27,848 nt of DNA from an uncultured Phocaeicola sp. (GTDB taxonomy: Bacteria; Bacteroidota; Bacteroidia; Bacteroidales; Bacteroidaceae). A program made the translations under genes and the position numbers. The notes beneath the pieces are model-generated. The model saw only the letters and a list, made by a program, of their open reading frames with translations. It was not told the origin of the DNA and searched no databases. The DNA lies in the NCBI GenBank assembly GCA_948956705.1, contig CARCZS010000031.1:1-27848 (forward strand). The letters run 5' to 3'. The stretch's first letter is position 1. Each line of letters opens with the position of its first letter. Shown here one piece after another: positions 18,721 to 26,651 of the stretch.

Positions 18721-20826
18721 ATGAAGAAGTTAGTAAGTCTGTTGTTGGCCGGTTTGTTTGTTGCAGGAAATGCCATCGCTCGCGATGTCACCTCTTTCAA
18801 TACCGGTTGGCAGTTTAAAAAAGGCCCTTTTTCTACCGATGCAATGAAGGCGGCTGCCCAATGGAACGGTAAATGGGAAGCAGTGGAAATACCGCATACA
18901 TGGAATGCCAAGGATATGCAGGTGCAGTATAATAATTTCTACGAAGGAGCGGGATACTACAAGAAAAACTTTTTCTGTCCCGAGGAGTTGAAAGACAAGC
19001 GTGTGTTTTTGCGTTTTGAAGGGGTAGGTGCTTGTGCGGAAGTATATGTAAACGGGAAGGTGACGGGAACACATAAGGGGGGATATTCTGCTTTTATGGT
19101 TGAAATCGGTACGTCATTGAAACCGGGTGCGGATAATGAAATTGTGGTAAAGGCTGACAATAAGTCTCGTCCCGATGTTATTCCGGTGAACCATGTCTTG
19201 TTTGGTGTTTATGGGGGTATCTATCGTCCGGTGTGGTTGGTTGTGACCGAAAAGACTAGCATCGCTGTTAACGATTGTGCTTCCGCGGGTGTTTATATCA
19301 CTCAGAAGAATGTATCGAAACGTTCGGCCGATATTGCCGTAAAAGTCAAATTGGATAACGCCGCGTTGCAGCCTGTTCCTGTGATTCTTGAAAATACGAT
19401 TTACACGCAGGAAGGAAAGAAGGTTGCTTCTCAAAAACAGAATATCGAATTGACACCTCAAGGTACACAGGCTTATGTCTCAAACTTTAAAATGAGCAAT
19501 CCGCATTTGTGGCAGGGACGGGAAGACCCTTATCTTTATAAGGTGGTTTCACGCCTGATGCAGGATGGAAAGGTGATTGATGAAGTGATTCAGCCTTTGG
19601 GGGTGCGCAAGTATGAGATTGTTGCCGGCAAAGGTTTCTATCTGAACGGAGAGAAATATCCTATGTATGGAGTTTGTCGCCATCAGGACTGGTGGGGACT
19701 GGGAAGTGCGCTGAAGAATGAAAACCATGACTTTGATTTGGCGCAGATAATGGACGTGGGGGCTACCACTGTCCGTTTTGCCCATTATCAACAGTCAGAT
19801 TATTTATATTCCCGCTGCGATTCTTTGGGACTGATTATCTGGGCTGAAATTCCTTTTGTGAACCGTGTCACCGGTTATGAGGCAGAGAATGCGCAAAGTC
19901 AGCTTCGCGAATTGATTCGTCAGAATTTCAATCATCCTTCTATCTATGTATGGGGGTTGCACAATGAGGTGTATCATCCTCACGAATATACATCGCAGTT
20001 GACTGCCGCTCTTCATGATTTGGCCAAGACGGAAGATCCCGACCGCTATACGGTTTCGGTGAATGGTTACGGGCACATGGAACATCCGGTGAATTTGAAT
20101 GCTGATATTCAGGGTATGAATCGGTACTTTGGATGGTATGAAAAGAAAATTCAGGATATTGATGCATGGGTGGAAGGCCTGGAAGAGAAATATCCGTACG
20201 AGAAACTGATGCTGAGCGAATATGGCGCTGATGCCAATATCTATCACCAGACTGAATATCTGGGACAATCTCTCAACTGGACCAAGCCTTATTATCCTGA
20301 GACTTTCCAAACGAAGACGCATGAATATCAATGGAGTGTGATAGCTAAGCATCCTTATATCATTGCTTCTTATTTATGGAATACTTTTGATTTTGCTACG
20401 CCGATGGCTAACCGTGGTGGCATCCCTGGACGTAACATGAAAGGACTGATGACTTTCGACCGTAAAACCAAGAAGGATTCTTATTTTTGGTATAAGGCAA
20501 ATTGGAGTAAAGAGCCTGTTTTGCATTTGACTCAGCGACGCAATGTGGAGCGTGAAAAGAAGGAGACTTCAGTAACGGTATATTCCAATATCGGTATGCC
20601 GAGGGTATATCTGAATGGACAGGAACTGCAAGGTATTCGTAAAGGTTATACTGATGTGCATTATGTTTTTGACCATGTTACTTTGTCTGACGGCAAAAAT
20701 ATGCTGAAGGCTGTTGTGTCTCGCGATGGAAAAGAGTATACGGATGAAATAGAATGGAACTATTCAGGCGAGAAGAACAGAGGGACGGAAGTCTACGAAA
20801 ACAAAAACGAGCATTTCGGGTTGTAG
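18721..20826 (+). CDS. GH2 beta-glycosidase (beta-galactosidase or beta-glucuronidase), secreted
   Basis: A 701-residue glycoside hydrolase family 2 enzyme. The signal peptide ends ...VAGNAIA (about 1-20). The layout is an N-terminal sugar-binding jelly roll beginning FNTGWQFKKG (about 24-185), an Ig-like domain (about 190-300), a TIM barrel (about 305-595), and a C-terminal beta domain (about 600-690). The acid/base is E416 in WGLHNEVY and the nucleophile is E500 in LMLSEYGAD; both are present. GH2 retaining enzymes cleave terminal beta-galactose, beta-glucuronate or beta-mannose, and the sequence seen here does not decide among them. It is last in the GH29-GH105-GH2 operon and is followed by a complex terminator region. 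Confidence 0.92.
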   Translation: MKKLVSLLLAGLFVAGNAIARDVTSFNTGWQFKKGPFSTDAMKAAAQWNGKWEAVEIPHTWNAKDMQVQYNNFYEGAGYYKKNFFCPEELKDKRVFLRFEGVGACAEVYVNGKVTGTHKGGYSAFMVEIGTSLKPGADNEIVVKADNKSRPDVIPVNHVLFGVYGGIYRPVWLVVTEKTSIAVNDCASAGVYITQKNVSKRSADIAVKVKLDNAALQPVPVILENTIYTQEGKKVASQKQNIELTPQGTQAYVSNFKMSNPHLWQGREDPYLYKVVSRLMQDGKVIDEVIQPLGVRKYEIVAGKGFYLNGEKYPMYGVCRHQDWWGLGSALKNENHDFDLAQIMDVGATTVRFAHYQQSDYLYSRCDSLGLIIWAEIPFVNRVTGYEAENAQSQLRELIRQNFNHPSIYVWGLHNEVYHPHEYTSQLTAALHDLAKTEDPDRYTVSVNGYGHMEHPVNLNADIQGMNRYFGWYEKKIQDIDAWVEGLEEKYPYEKLMLSEYGADANIYHQTEYLGQSLNWTKPYYPETFQTKTHEYQWSVIAKHPYIIASYLWNTFDFATPMANRGGIPGRNMKGLMTFDRKTKKDSYFWYKANWSKEPVLHLTQRRNVEREKKETSVTVYSNIGMPRVYLNGQELQGIRKGYTDVHYVFDHVTLSDGKNMLKAVVSRDGKEYTDEIEWNYSGEKNRGTEVYENKNEHFGL

Positions 20827-20845
20827 AATAAATGTTGTCTAAACT

Positions 20846-20923
20846 GCTTTCACACAAAACAAAAGATAACCTGCTGATCGTCAGTTGCGTTTTGTGAAAG
20901 ATGAGCGCGTTATGTGTGAAAGC
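20846..20923. repeat. Competing inverted repeats after the GH2 gene
   Basis: The 11-base arm GCTTTCACACA (20846-20856) has a perfect reverse complement TGTGTGAAAGC at 20913-20923. The overlapping stretch 20847-20860 can instead pair, with a two-base bulge, with GTTTTGTGAAAG at 20889-20900. A related TTTCACAAAC follows at 20928-20937. It contains no convincing ORF. It could be a structured 3' UTR or an old repeat. Confidence 0.55.
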
Positions 20924-20996
20924 GGATTTCACAAACTTCGGTTAGGTATTCAGAATGATTGTACTTCCTACTTGTACAATCTCTTTTCCCTTCCCC

Positions 20997-21080
20997 CAAA
21001 AAGACCTTGGAGTTTTCGGAAAACTTCAAGGTCTTTTTTGAATACTTCATGGTCTTTTTTTAAAACTTCACGGTCTTTTA
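20997..21080. terminator. Bidirectional terminator with triplicated arm
   Basis: A left arm AAAAAGACCTTGGAGTTTT (about 20998-21016) pairs almost perfectly with AAAACTTCAAGGTCTTTTT (21020-21038) around CGG, followed by T residues. The right arm is then repeated twice more in degenerate form: ATACTTCATGGTCTTTTTTT (about 21042-21061) and AAAACTTCACGGTCTTTTA (21062-21080). On the minus strand the same hairpin also ends in a T5 run, so it can end both GH2 (+) and the convergent barrel gene (-). Confidence 0.75.
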
Positions 21081-21092
21081 TTGGGTAGCTGT

Positions 21093-23390
21093 TTATTTGA
21101 ATCGTGACGTATCTACCACTTCATGTTTCTTTTTCTTGTACCCTCCGAATATATAGTTGAAGGTCAGCATAATATGACGTGAATAGCTGTTGTTGTGCAT
21201 ATCCATATATTGTCCTCGGTTTCGCAAAGTGATATCTATATTCCCTTGCATTGAATTGAATATATCATTAGCTTTTAATATTAGGCCGGCTTTCTGATTG
21301 GCAAAATTCCAACGTAGTCCGGCATTGACGGCCCATACACTATTCAGTGTATAGCTTCCCTGAATGGAGGGACTCAGATACAGACCGGTCAGTTCCATAC
21401 GGATGTCGGGATGATTGGAAAGGATGATATTGTTTTGCAACATTCCTAGGGCGGTCCATTTGTTATGATTAAAAGAAATGTCGAAGAAGTTGTCGCATTT
21501 AGTCTGATGGTAGATGGCCTGCATAGTGGCACGACTCTCCAGCCGGCTGCCTATTTTGAACGGAAGGATGGTTGTTGTCGAGAAACTTTGTTGATAATCC
21601 CAATTCAGCATTTTATAAATCAGAGTAAGTCGTTCGGTGCTCTGGTAGGCCAACTGCTCGAATCTGTGAGGTTCATAGTCGTAGGCTATACTGAAAATAT
21701 ATTTATTCTTCAAGATATAATTCAGGTTGAGCGAATAATCAGTGGATGGTTTTAGCATCGGATTGCCTTGAACTTCTTCGTAGCCGCTGATATAGCCGGT
21801 GCTTTCACTTAAATCCCAGTAACCGGGATAAGTCTTGTCCGAAGTAAACGAGAGTTGCAGGATATGTGAGGGGCCTGCTACATAAGTCATTGTTGCTGCC
21901 GGATGAATAGACCAGGCATGATAATTGCCCATCTTATAGTATTCTCCGGTTACGGAGGCATTGAATGAAAGCCGTTCTCCTATACTTTTGCCGAATCCCG
22001 CGTATAGGTCACAGGTGTATTCTTCGTAATGGCTGTCTGTATTCAGTTGGCTCATGTCAGTGGTGCCGACAGCGTGATAAAACTGCGTATTGTGATCGTT
22101 GGCATAAGTCAATGAAGCTCCGTAGCTCAGTGTACCGATATTTTTCATGTTATGTTCTCGGTCTATGTATACTTTCCAGCGGTCTATGTTCTGACCACTT
22201 GTAGTCTGGAAACGGTTGACACTTTCCTCTCTGTCTTTATTGGTAAAATCCTGATTGCTTTCTGATCGGTAAGAAGTATAGTTCACTCCGGCTTTCAGTC
22301 CAATGGGTGACATATAGTCCAATGCCAGGTTATGCATTCGTTTGTCTGCCGTAGTGCGATTGTCAGATGTGGCAAAGTTTCCGTCGGAGGCCGCATGGCT
22401 TCTTCTGTCGGGAGTAAAGGCACTGGTATAGGCCAGACTAATGTTATTTCCTTTATTTGTTTTGTATTCAGTCCCTACGCGAATATTATGGGTCATTTCA
22501 TTATTGTCAATGACTCCCTGCTGGTGTATATCATATATCTTATCGTTTAGGGTATGGCGGGAATATGTATTCGTCTGTTGTCTGTGCCGGCGGTATTGAG
22601 TGTTGTACAGAAGGTCGATATTCCATTTCGGGTGGGTATATAACAGGCTGAGGCCACCCTGTGCACCGTTCTTGTAGTCATGCAAGTATCCGGCTTTTAC
22701 TTCTCCCTGCAGTCCGCCCTCTCCGGCACGGTAGCCTTTCAGAGTCAGGTTGATGGCTGCTCCTCTGACATGGTATTGAGGAGGAGCACTATACATTACT
22801 TCAGCTTTCTCCACACGTGAGGCTGGCGTGTTTTTCAATAGGTTGACCAGTTGTTCATTGTTCATCGTAGTCGGTTTGCCGTTTAGGATAATGCTGAGTT
22901 CCGTTGCACCTGCCAGTGAAAGATTGCCATTGATTTCCTGTATACCGGGAAGCTGTTGCAGACTTTCGTAAGCATTGCTCACGACTTTATGTTCGGCTAG
23001 CCATGACAAATCATAAGAGAGTTTTCCTTCTTCTACCTTCACAAGTGGCTGTTTCCCTTTTATTACCACCTCATCCAGTGTGTAATTTTTGCCTGACAGA
23101 ATAATTGTACCTGCGTCACTACCCGTTCCTTCTTGTTGGCAGGTTGTGTATAAAATATGTTGGAATATCAATCGATATCGAACCGGTTGTCGGTTGAACT
23201 GAAAATATCCGGTACTGTCTGTGATGAGTGCATCTATAAAGGTGGAGTCGATATTTTGCAGTATCACTGTGGCGCCATCAATGGCATGCGCATCAGTGTC
23301 CGTCACCTTCCCGCTGACGGTCTGTGCTGTGGCACTTTGCGCGGCACAGATTAGAAATAATACGATACCGATAATAATTTGCTTTTTCAT
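21093..23390 (-). CDS. TonB-dependent-type outer-membrane beta-barrel protein (orphan)
   Basis: A 765-residue outer-membrane protein of the 'outer membrane beta-barrel family' (PF14905-like) common in Bacteroidetes. A signal peptide ends SATAQ (1-23). It is followed by a CarboxypepD_reg-like domain (about 24-105, TVSGKVTDTDAHAIDGATV), a TonB-box-like TLDEVVIKGKQP, a plug-like domain (about 110-225, with LQQLPGIQEI, LSIILNGKPT and an RVEKAEVMYSAPPQYHVRG stretch), and a barrel rich in alternating aromatic strands. There is no SusD partner and no STN domain, so it is not part of the upstream locus. The transported ligand is unknown. Three 11-bp-phased repeats lie upstream of its start, suggesting response-regulator control. 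Confidence 0.85.
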   Translation of the reverse strand: MKKQIIIGIVLFLICAAQSATAQTVSGKVTDTDAHAIDGATVILQNIDSTFIDALITDSTGYFQFNRQPVRYRLIFQHILYTTCQQEGTGSDAGTIILSGKNYTLDEVVIKGKQPLVKVEEGKLSYDLSWLAEHKVVSNAYESLQQLPGIQEINGNLSLAGATELSIILNGKPTTMNNEQLVNLLKNTPASRVEKAEVMYSAPPQYHVRGAAINLTLKGYRAGEGGLQGEVKAGYLHDYKNGAQGGLSLLYTHPKWNIDLLYNTQYRRHRQQTNTYSRHTLNDKIYDIHQQGVIDNNEMTHNIRVGTEYKTNKGNNISLAYTSAFTPDRRSHAASDGNFATSDNRTTADKRMHNLALDYMSPIGLKAGVNYTSYRSESNQDFTNKDREESVNRFQTTSGQNIDRWKVYIDREHNMKNIGTLSYGASLTYANDHNTQFYHAVGTTDMSQLNTDSHYEEYTCDLYAGFGKSIGERLSFNASVTGEYYKMGNYHAWSIHPAATMTYVAGPSHILQLSFTSDKTYPGYWDLSESTGYISGYEEVQGNPMLKPSTDYSLNLNYILKNKYIFSIAYDYEPHRFEQLAYQSTERLTLIYKMLNWDYQQSFSTTTILPFKIGSRLESRATMQAIYHQTKCDNFFDISFNHNKWTALGMLQNNIILSNHPDIRMELTGLYLSPSIQGSYTLNSVWAVNAGLRWNFANQKAGLILKANDIFNSMQGNIDITLRNRGQYMDMHNNSYSRHIMLTFNYIFGGYKKKKHEVVDTSRFK

Positions 23391-23429
23391 ATCTGTTTGT
23401 TTTTAATATTTTCTTTAACTTTGACGGAG

Positions 23430-23437
23430 TAAAAGTA
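23430..23437 (-). promoter_or_regulatory. Candidate -7 element of the barrel gene
   Basis: Read on the minus strand this is TACTTTTA, one mismatch (final A for G) from TAnnTTTG, 39 bp upstream of the ATG. A suboptimal promoter here would be consistent with a need for an activator bound at the adjacent phased repeats. This is a weak call on its own. Confidence 0.35.
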
Positions 23438-23458
23438 GAGATACTTTTCTTTATATGT

Positions 23459-23486
23459 GGTTAATGGCAGGTTAACATTAGGTTAA
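23459..23486 (-). promoter_or_regulatory. Three 11-bp-phased TTAACC direct repeats (OmpR/PhoB-type operator)
   Basis: GGTTAA occurs at 23459-23464, 23470-23475 and 23481-23486, exactly 11 bp apart; on the gene's own strand this is TTAACC-N5-TTAACC-N5-TTAACC. Direct hexamers at 11-bp spacing are the arrangement bound by OmpR/PhoB-family response regulators, and Bacillus PhoP boxes read TT(A/T)ACA. The block lies just upstream of the candidate -7 element, where an activator would touch polymerase. The cognate regulator is not in this window. Confidence 0.55.
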
Positions 23487-23686
23487 TATATTGTAGTCCT
23501 TTATGTTTTACTTAATTATCTGATTTACTTTATTTTACCATTTAAAAGATAGGATAATATAAATAATAGAACATACAATTTACATACAAATGGTGTATCT
23601 AAAAGAAAATAGGAATAAATATTTGCATTATAAAAGTGGATGTTTAGTAAATGCTCCTAAAAAATAAGATAACATATAAAGATACA
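23487..23686. other. AT-rich intergenic stretch, no gene seen
   Basis: This is very AT-rich DNA between the operator and the terminator hairpin. No ORF with coding character, RNA gene or repeat was recognised. Confidence 0.5.
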
Positions 23687-23736
23687 AAAAAGCCAACTAA
23701 TTTACAATACTTTAAGTATTAATTAGTTGGCTTTTT
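23687..23736. terminator. Strong bidirectional terminator (16-bp perfect stem)
   Basis: AAAAAGCCAACTAATT (23687-23702) is perfectly complementary to AATTAGTTGGCTTTTT (23721-23736). A nested AATAC/GTATT stem lies in the loop (23706-23720). Both strands end in T runs. It most likely terminates the minus-strand lipoprotein gene, whose stop is 110 bp away, and insulates the barrel promoter. Confidence 0.85.
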
Positions 23737-23845
23737 ATACTATTTACCGAATATCTATAAAAACGAAACAAAATAAGGTGTTATTCTCTTTTACCTTCCA
23801 ATATATTTTCTTTTCCGTCTGACAAACTTTAATCATTAGAAAAAT

Positions 23846-25921
23846 CTAGTGTCTTATATGTTCATACTCTCCGTCTTGCTGGATAATTGTACAGGTCTGC
23901 ATCACATTTCCTTTCGTGTCTTTCAGGTATAGGTGGGCAGTGCGGTCCGTACTGGTAGTGTTTTCGGCTATTGGGATGCTTATCTTCCATTGGTATACAG
24001 TGACGTGGTTGCCGCTGTATTGCTCGTTTTTTTCTCCCTGTTCGATTTTTTCCACCGTCATCCAGTTACAGTCGGTCGATATAATTGGTTGGTGATTGGC
24101 ATAGATAATGAATACTGCTTCAGGATGCCTACCGGATGACATAGAGTGACCGTAGCCATCCGCATCGTTCCAGCCTCCCGAATTTCCGTTGAGTTCCATC
24201 CTCAAGTAGTCGTAATAAAACACCTCGTCTGGGTCGTTGTGGCTGTAGACGATTTCATGGCAGGCTATGTAGAAATTGCGCTCCATAAAGCGCGACTTGC
24301 ACTCGTAGGTGTATTGAATGCCCATCCCGTGTCCGGAGGATTCAGGCACTTCTTTCACGAACACGTTCCATATATTTTCCGGCAGGTGGGCTAGGAAATC
24401 AATTCTCTTGCCGTCTATCACGAGAAACTGATCGTAGAAACGTGCTTTGAGTGTCAATCTTGCCACCCAGCCTTCTGCCGATGATTCTACCAATTTTCTC
24501 TTTTGGTGAGTAGTGTCTATAAAGTACCATCCGGTGGGCAGAGATGTCTTTTCCCATTGGTCTTGAATGGCCTTGGCCTCTGGGTTATTGACGTTATCAT
24601 CGTATAGTTTACTGACAACATAGTTCTCCCACTCTCCCGGGGCTGAACCAGTATAGCCATCATCGAACTCTTCTCCCCAGTGCAACGTGGAGACATCCGG
24701 TATGGTAGTAGTATGGTAAAATACCCAAAGGCTGTCGTTCACGTTTTGCGTATATTCGTCCCAAAAGATATTTCCCCAATCCGCTTTGCCCGGATAGAGG
24801 TCTACCGGATCAATAAATGCAGATGATTCCACTGTATGTCCTAAATCCACAAATCTGTCTGTATAGACTTTCCCATTGGTATAATGTCTTTCCCGTTCCA
24901 CATAGGCATAGTAAAGTAATGGCAGATTGTCATGTGCTTCCTCCCATATATATCCCGTGCGGTAAATTACCGTATCAAGTACCGGAACGTAGGCGGTCTG
25001 CCTTACCAGTATGTCTTGCGATATTCCCGTGTCCTTTCCTTTGATGGTGATGGTTGCCTCCCGTCCGACTGAGTCGCTCTCATTGGGGGAGATGTCAAAA
25101 AACAAGTCCTTTTCCACCAGTCCGCGGGTACGCCCTTGCACCTGCTTTATCCAGTCGGCGGAAACCGTCACCTCCAAATCAAGATTGGTCTGCACCTTGA
25201 AATCCAGCGCACCGCCTACGGCATCCACTTCGTATTCATTCTTCGCCACCACAATCGCACCCTTATAGGCCTGATACACCTTCACTGTGTCTGCCAGTGT
25301 AGCGTCCGTCTTTCCACGGAATACAACTTCCGTCTGCCTCGGGTCATAACTGCTGTTGGCCGCAATGGTAAGCATATGGCTGTGGGTGGTGACGGCACGT
25401 GTGTTTCCTCCGTCCGTTATCCAGTCTACGCTGTCGGGTATCAGCACTTCGTATTCCATGGTGCTCGTGATGTCAAGCGTGACGGTCTGTTCTTCCGAAC
25501 CTGCCACAATCTCCCTTTGCTCAAGCGTGATGAAGTTGGAATAGTCCTGCGTGACGGTAACCGTTTCCGTTTGGCTGCCGCTTCTGATGGTTACTTCGGC
25601 GGTTCTTGTCTCTCCGGTGGCGTTCGGTTCTGCGGTGATGGTTATTGTCGCATCCCCTGCAGCACCGCTTGTCGGATGCACTTTCAGCCATGAGGCGGAA
25701 CGGGCTGCTGTCGTTTCCGTAACGGACACGCTCCATGCCTGAGGAGCGTTGAAAGAAAAAGTGGTGCTGCCTCCGTCTTTTTGTAACGTAGGCTGTGTGT
25801 CCTCGGTGGAAGGAATAGTGATGGGCATGTCGGATTCCTTGTCATCGCTACATCCCTGCCCGAACAGCAGGTATGCGACAAGCCCGGAACAGATGAATAA
25901 TTTTGATTTTAAATTTCCCAT
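23846..25921 (-). CDS. Surface lipoprotein with multiple BACON domains
   Basis: A 691-residue lipoprotein. The signal peptide ends at C24 (GQGC, a loose lipobox), followed by SDDKESD, which resembles the Bacteroidetes surface-export signal and suggests exposure on the outer face. Three BACON-type domains follow (about 36-129, 131-219, 221-311), each with a W near mid-domain and an ending like VTVTQDYS or VKVYQAYKG. Residues about 312-603 form a tryptophan/tyrosine-rich region I do not recognise. The C-terminus (about 605-685, ending CTIIQQDG) looks like a fourth BACON domain. BACON domains are thought to bind glycans or mucin, or act as spacers. It starts 16 bp after the upstream AbiC-like gene, so the two are probably co-transcribed. 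Its 5' part is clearly more GC-rich than its neighbours. Confidence 0.85.
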   Translation of the reverse strand: MGNLKSKLFICSGLVAYLLFGQGCSDDKESDMPITIPSTEDTQPTLQKDGGSTTFSFNAPQAWSVSVTETTAARSASWLKVHPTSGAAGDATITITAEPNATGETRTAEVTIRSGSQTETVTVTQDYSNFITLEQREIVAGSEEQTVTLDITSTMEYEVLIPDSVDWITDGGNTRAVTTHSHMLTIAANSSYDPRQTEVVFRGKTDATLADTVKVYQAYKGAIVVAKNEYEVDAVGGALDFKVQTNLDLEVTVSADWIKQVQGRTRGLVEKDLFFDISPNESDSVGREATITIKGKDTGISQDILVRQTAYVPVLDTVIYRTGYIWEEAHDNLPLLYYAYVERERHYTNGKVYTDRFVDLGHTVESSAFIDPVDLYPGKADWGNIFWDEYTQNVNDSLWVFYHTTTIPDVSTLHWGEEFDDGYTGSAPGEWENYVVSKLYDDNVNNPEAKAIQDQWEKTSLPTGWYFIDTTHQKRKLVESSAEGWVARLTLKARFYDQFLVIDGKRIDFLAHLPENIWNVFVKEVPESSGHGMGIQYTYECKSRFMERNFYIACHEIVYSHNDPDEVFYYDYLRMELNGNSGGWNDADGYGHSMSSGRHPEAVFIIYANHQPIISTDCNWMTVEKIEQGEKNEQYSGNHVTVYQWKISIPIAENTTSTDRTAHLYLKDTKGNVMQTCTIIQQDGEYEHIRH

Positions 25922-25937
25922 ATCCTTTTATTTTAAG

Positions 25938-26651
25938 TTAGTTATATCGTGAATATACACTATCGCTGATGTATTTTCGGCACAGACTCGGGCCCAGTCG
26001 GTTGATGACTGTGCGGTATTCCTCTTTCTTGTACATATCATCAAAGAAACCGCATTCTTTCAGCCAGTCTATATATTCTTGCCCTCTGTTTGAATGTTCC
26101 ATGTGGAAGAATATTATCTGGTTAATTAGATAGGAAAATAACTGGCTGTCGTTCATGCTACACTGTATGATTTTAGTATACTCCATTTTTTTACTTTTAC
26201 ATAAATCTTTCTGTAGTAGGATGGTCTGCATTTCATGATAAAGGTACTTGAAGCATCTGTTAAAGTTCTCGAAGTCTTTTATCTGTCTTTGAAACCTTTG
26301 CCATATATGTTCATTAAGACGGCACGGAGATATAGGATGCATGCTGCTGAACCGCCCTGTATTATGGTCAAAGAAATGGAAGAAATTCGTGAACACATCT
26401 TCATCCTTTTTTATGTCTGACAACCATGCTTCAAAGCGGTTATTTACCCGTGTCTTGCTCAGGTTGTTGCCGAACAGGGAGAGCTGATTGCTCATGAGTT
26501 GTGCGAATAGTGAATCAAAAGATGTAATTCTTTTTAGTTCATGAGATTGCCGATAGGCTTTATATGCCATACGGAATGCTTTCCAGGTGGCAAGAGCTGT
26601 TATGGCAGTGGCAAAAGTATTGATAATGCTAATGATATCAATCGTTGGCAT
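25938..26651 (-). CDS. Putative phage abortive-infection-like (putAbiC-type) membrane protein
   Basis: A 237-residue protein with one weak N-terminal membrane segment (about 5-25) and a helical, cytoplasmic-looking body. The pattern resembles the putAbiC family (putative phage abortive infection): SFDSLFAQLMSNQLSLF near residue 44, a mid-protein NRCFKYLYHEMQTILL, then YTKIIQCSMNDSQLFSYLI and an FFHME. That family is named by similarity to lactococcal AbiC, and its function is largely untested. The assignment is from remembered motif pattern, not a search. The DNA is much more AT-rich than the lipoprotein gene it precedes by 16 bp. A sequence one mismatch from TAnnTTTG lies at 26676-26683 (minus strand). 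Confidence 0.5.
   Translation of the reverse strand: MPTIDIISIINTFATAITALATWKAFRMAYKAYRQSHELKRITSFDSLFAQLMSNQLSLFGNNLSKTRVNNRFEAWLSDIKKDEDVFTNFFHFFDHNTGRFSSMHPISPCRLNEHIWQRFQRQIKDFENFNRCFKYLYHEMQTILLQKDLCKSKKMEYTKIIQCSMNDSQLFSYLINQIIFFHMEHSNRGQEYIDWLKECGFFDDMYKKEEYRTVINRLGPSLCRKYISDSVYSRYN

Noticed and set aside
20997..21080. Tandem repeats as a possible CRISPR array
   Set aside because: The units abut without spacers, differ from each other, and form a terminator hairpin; no cas genes are present.
20885..21088. A + strand ORF encoding repeated SRSF/TSWSF-like peptides
   Set aside because: The peptide repeats are produced by translating the terminator arms; there is no ribosome-binding site or family match.
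23459..23486. Phased repeats as an iteron-type replication origin
   Set aside because: There are only three short copies, no replication initiator gene is nearby, and the position just upstream of a promoter fits an operator better.
25136..25693. A 185-codon + strand ORF
   Set aside because: It is antisense to the BACON repeats of the lipoprotein gene and shows no independent coding signal.
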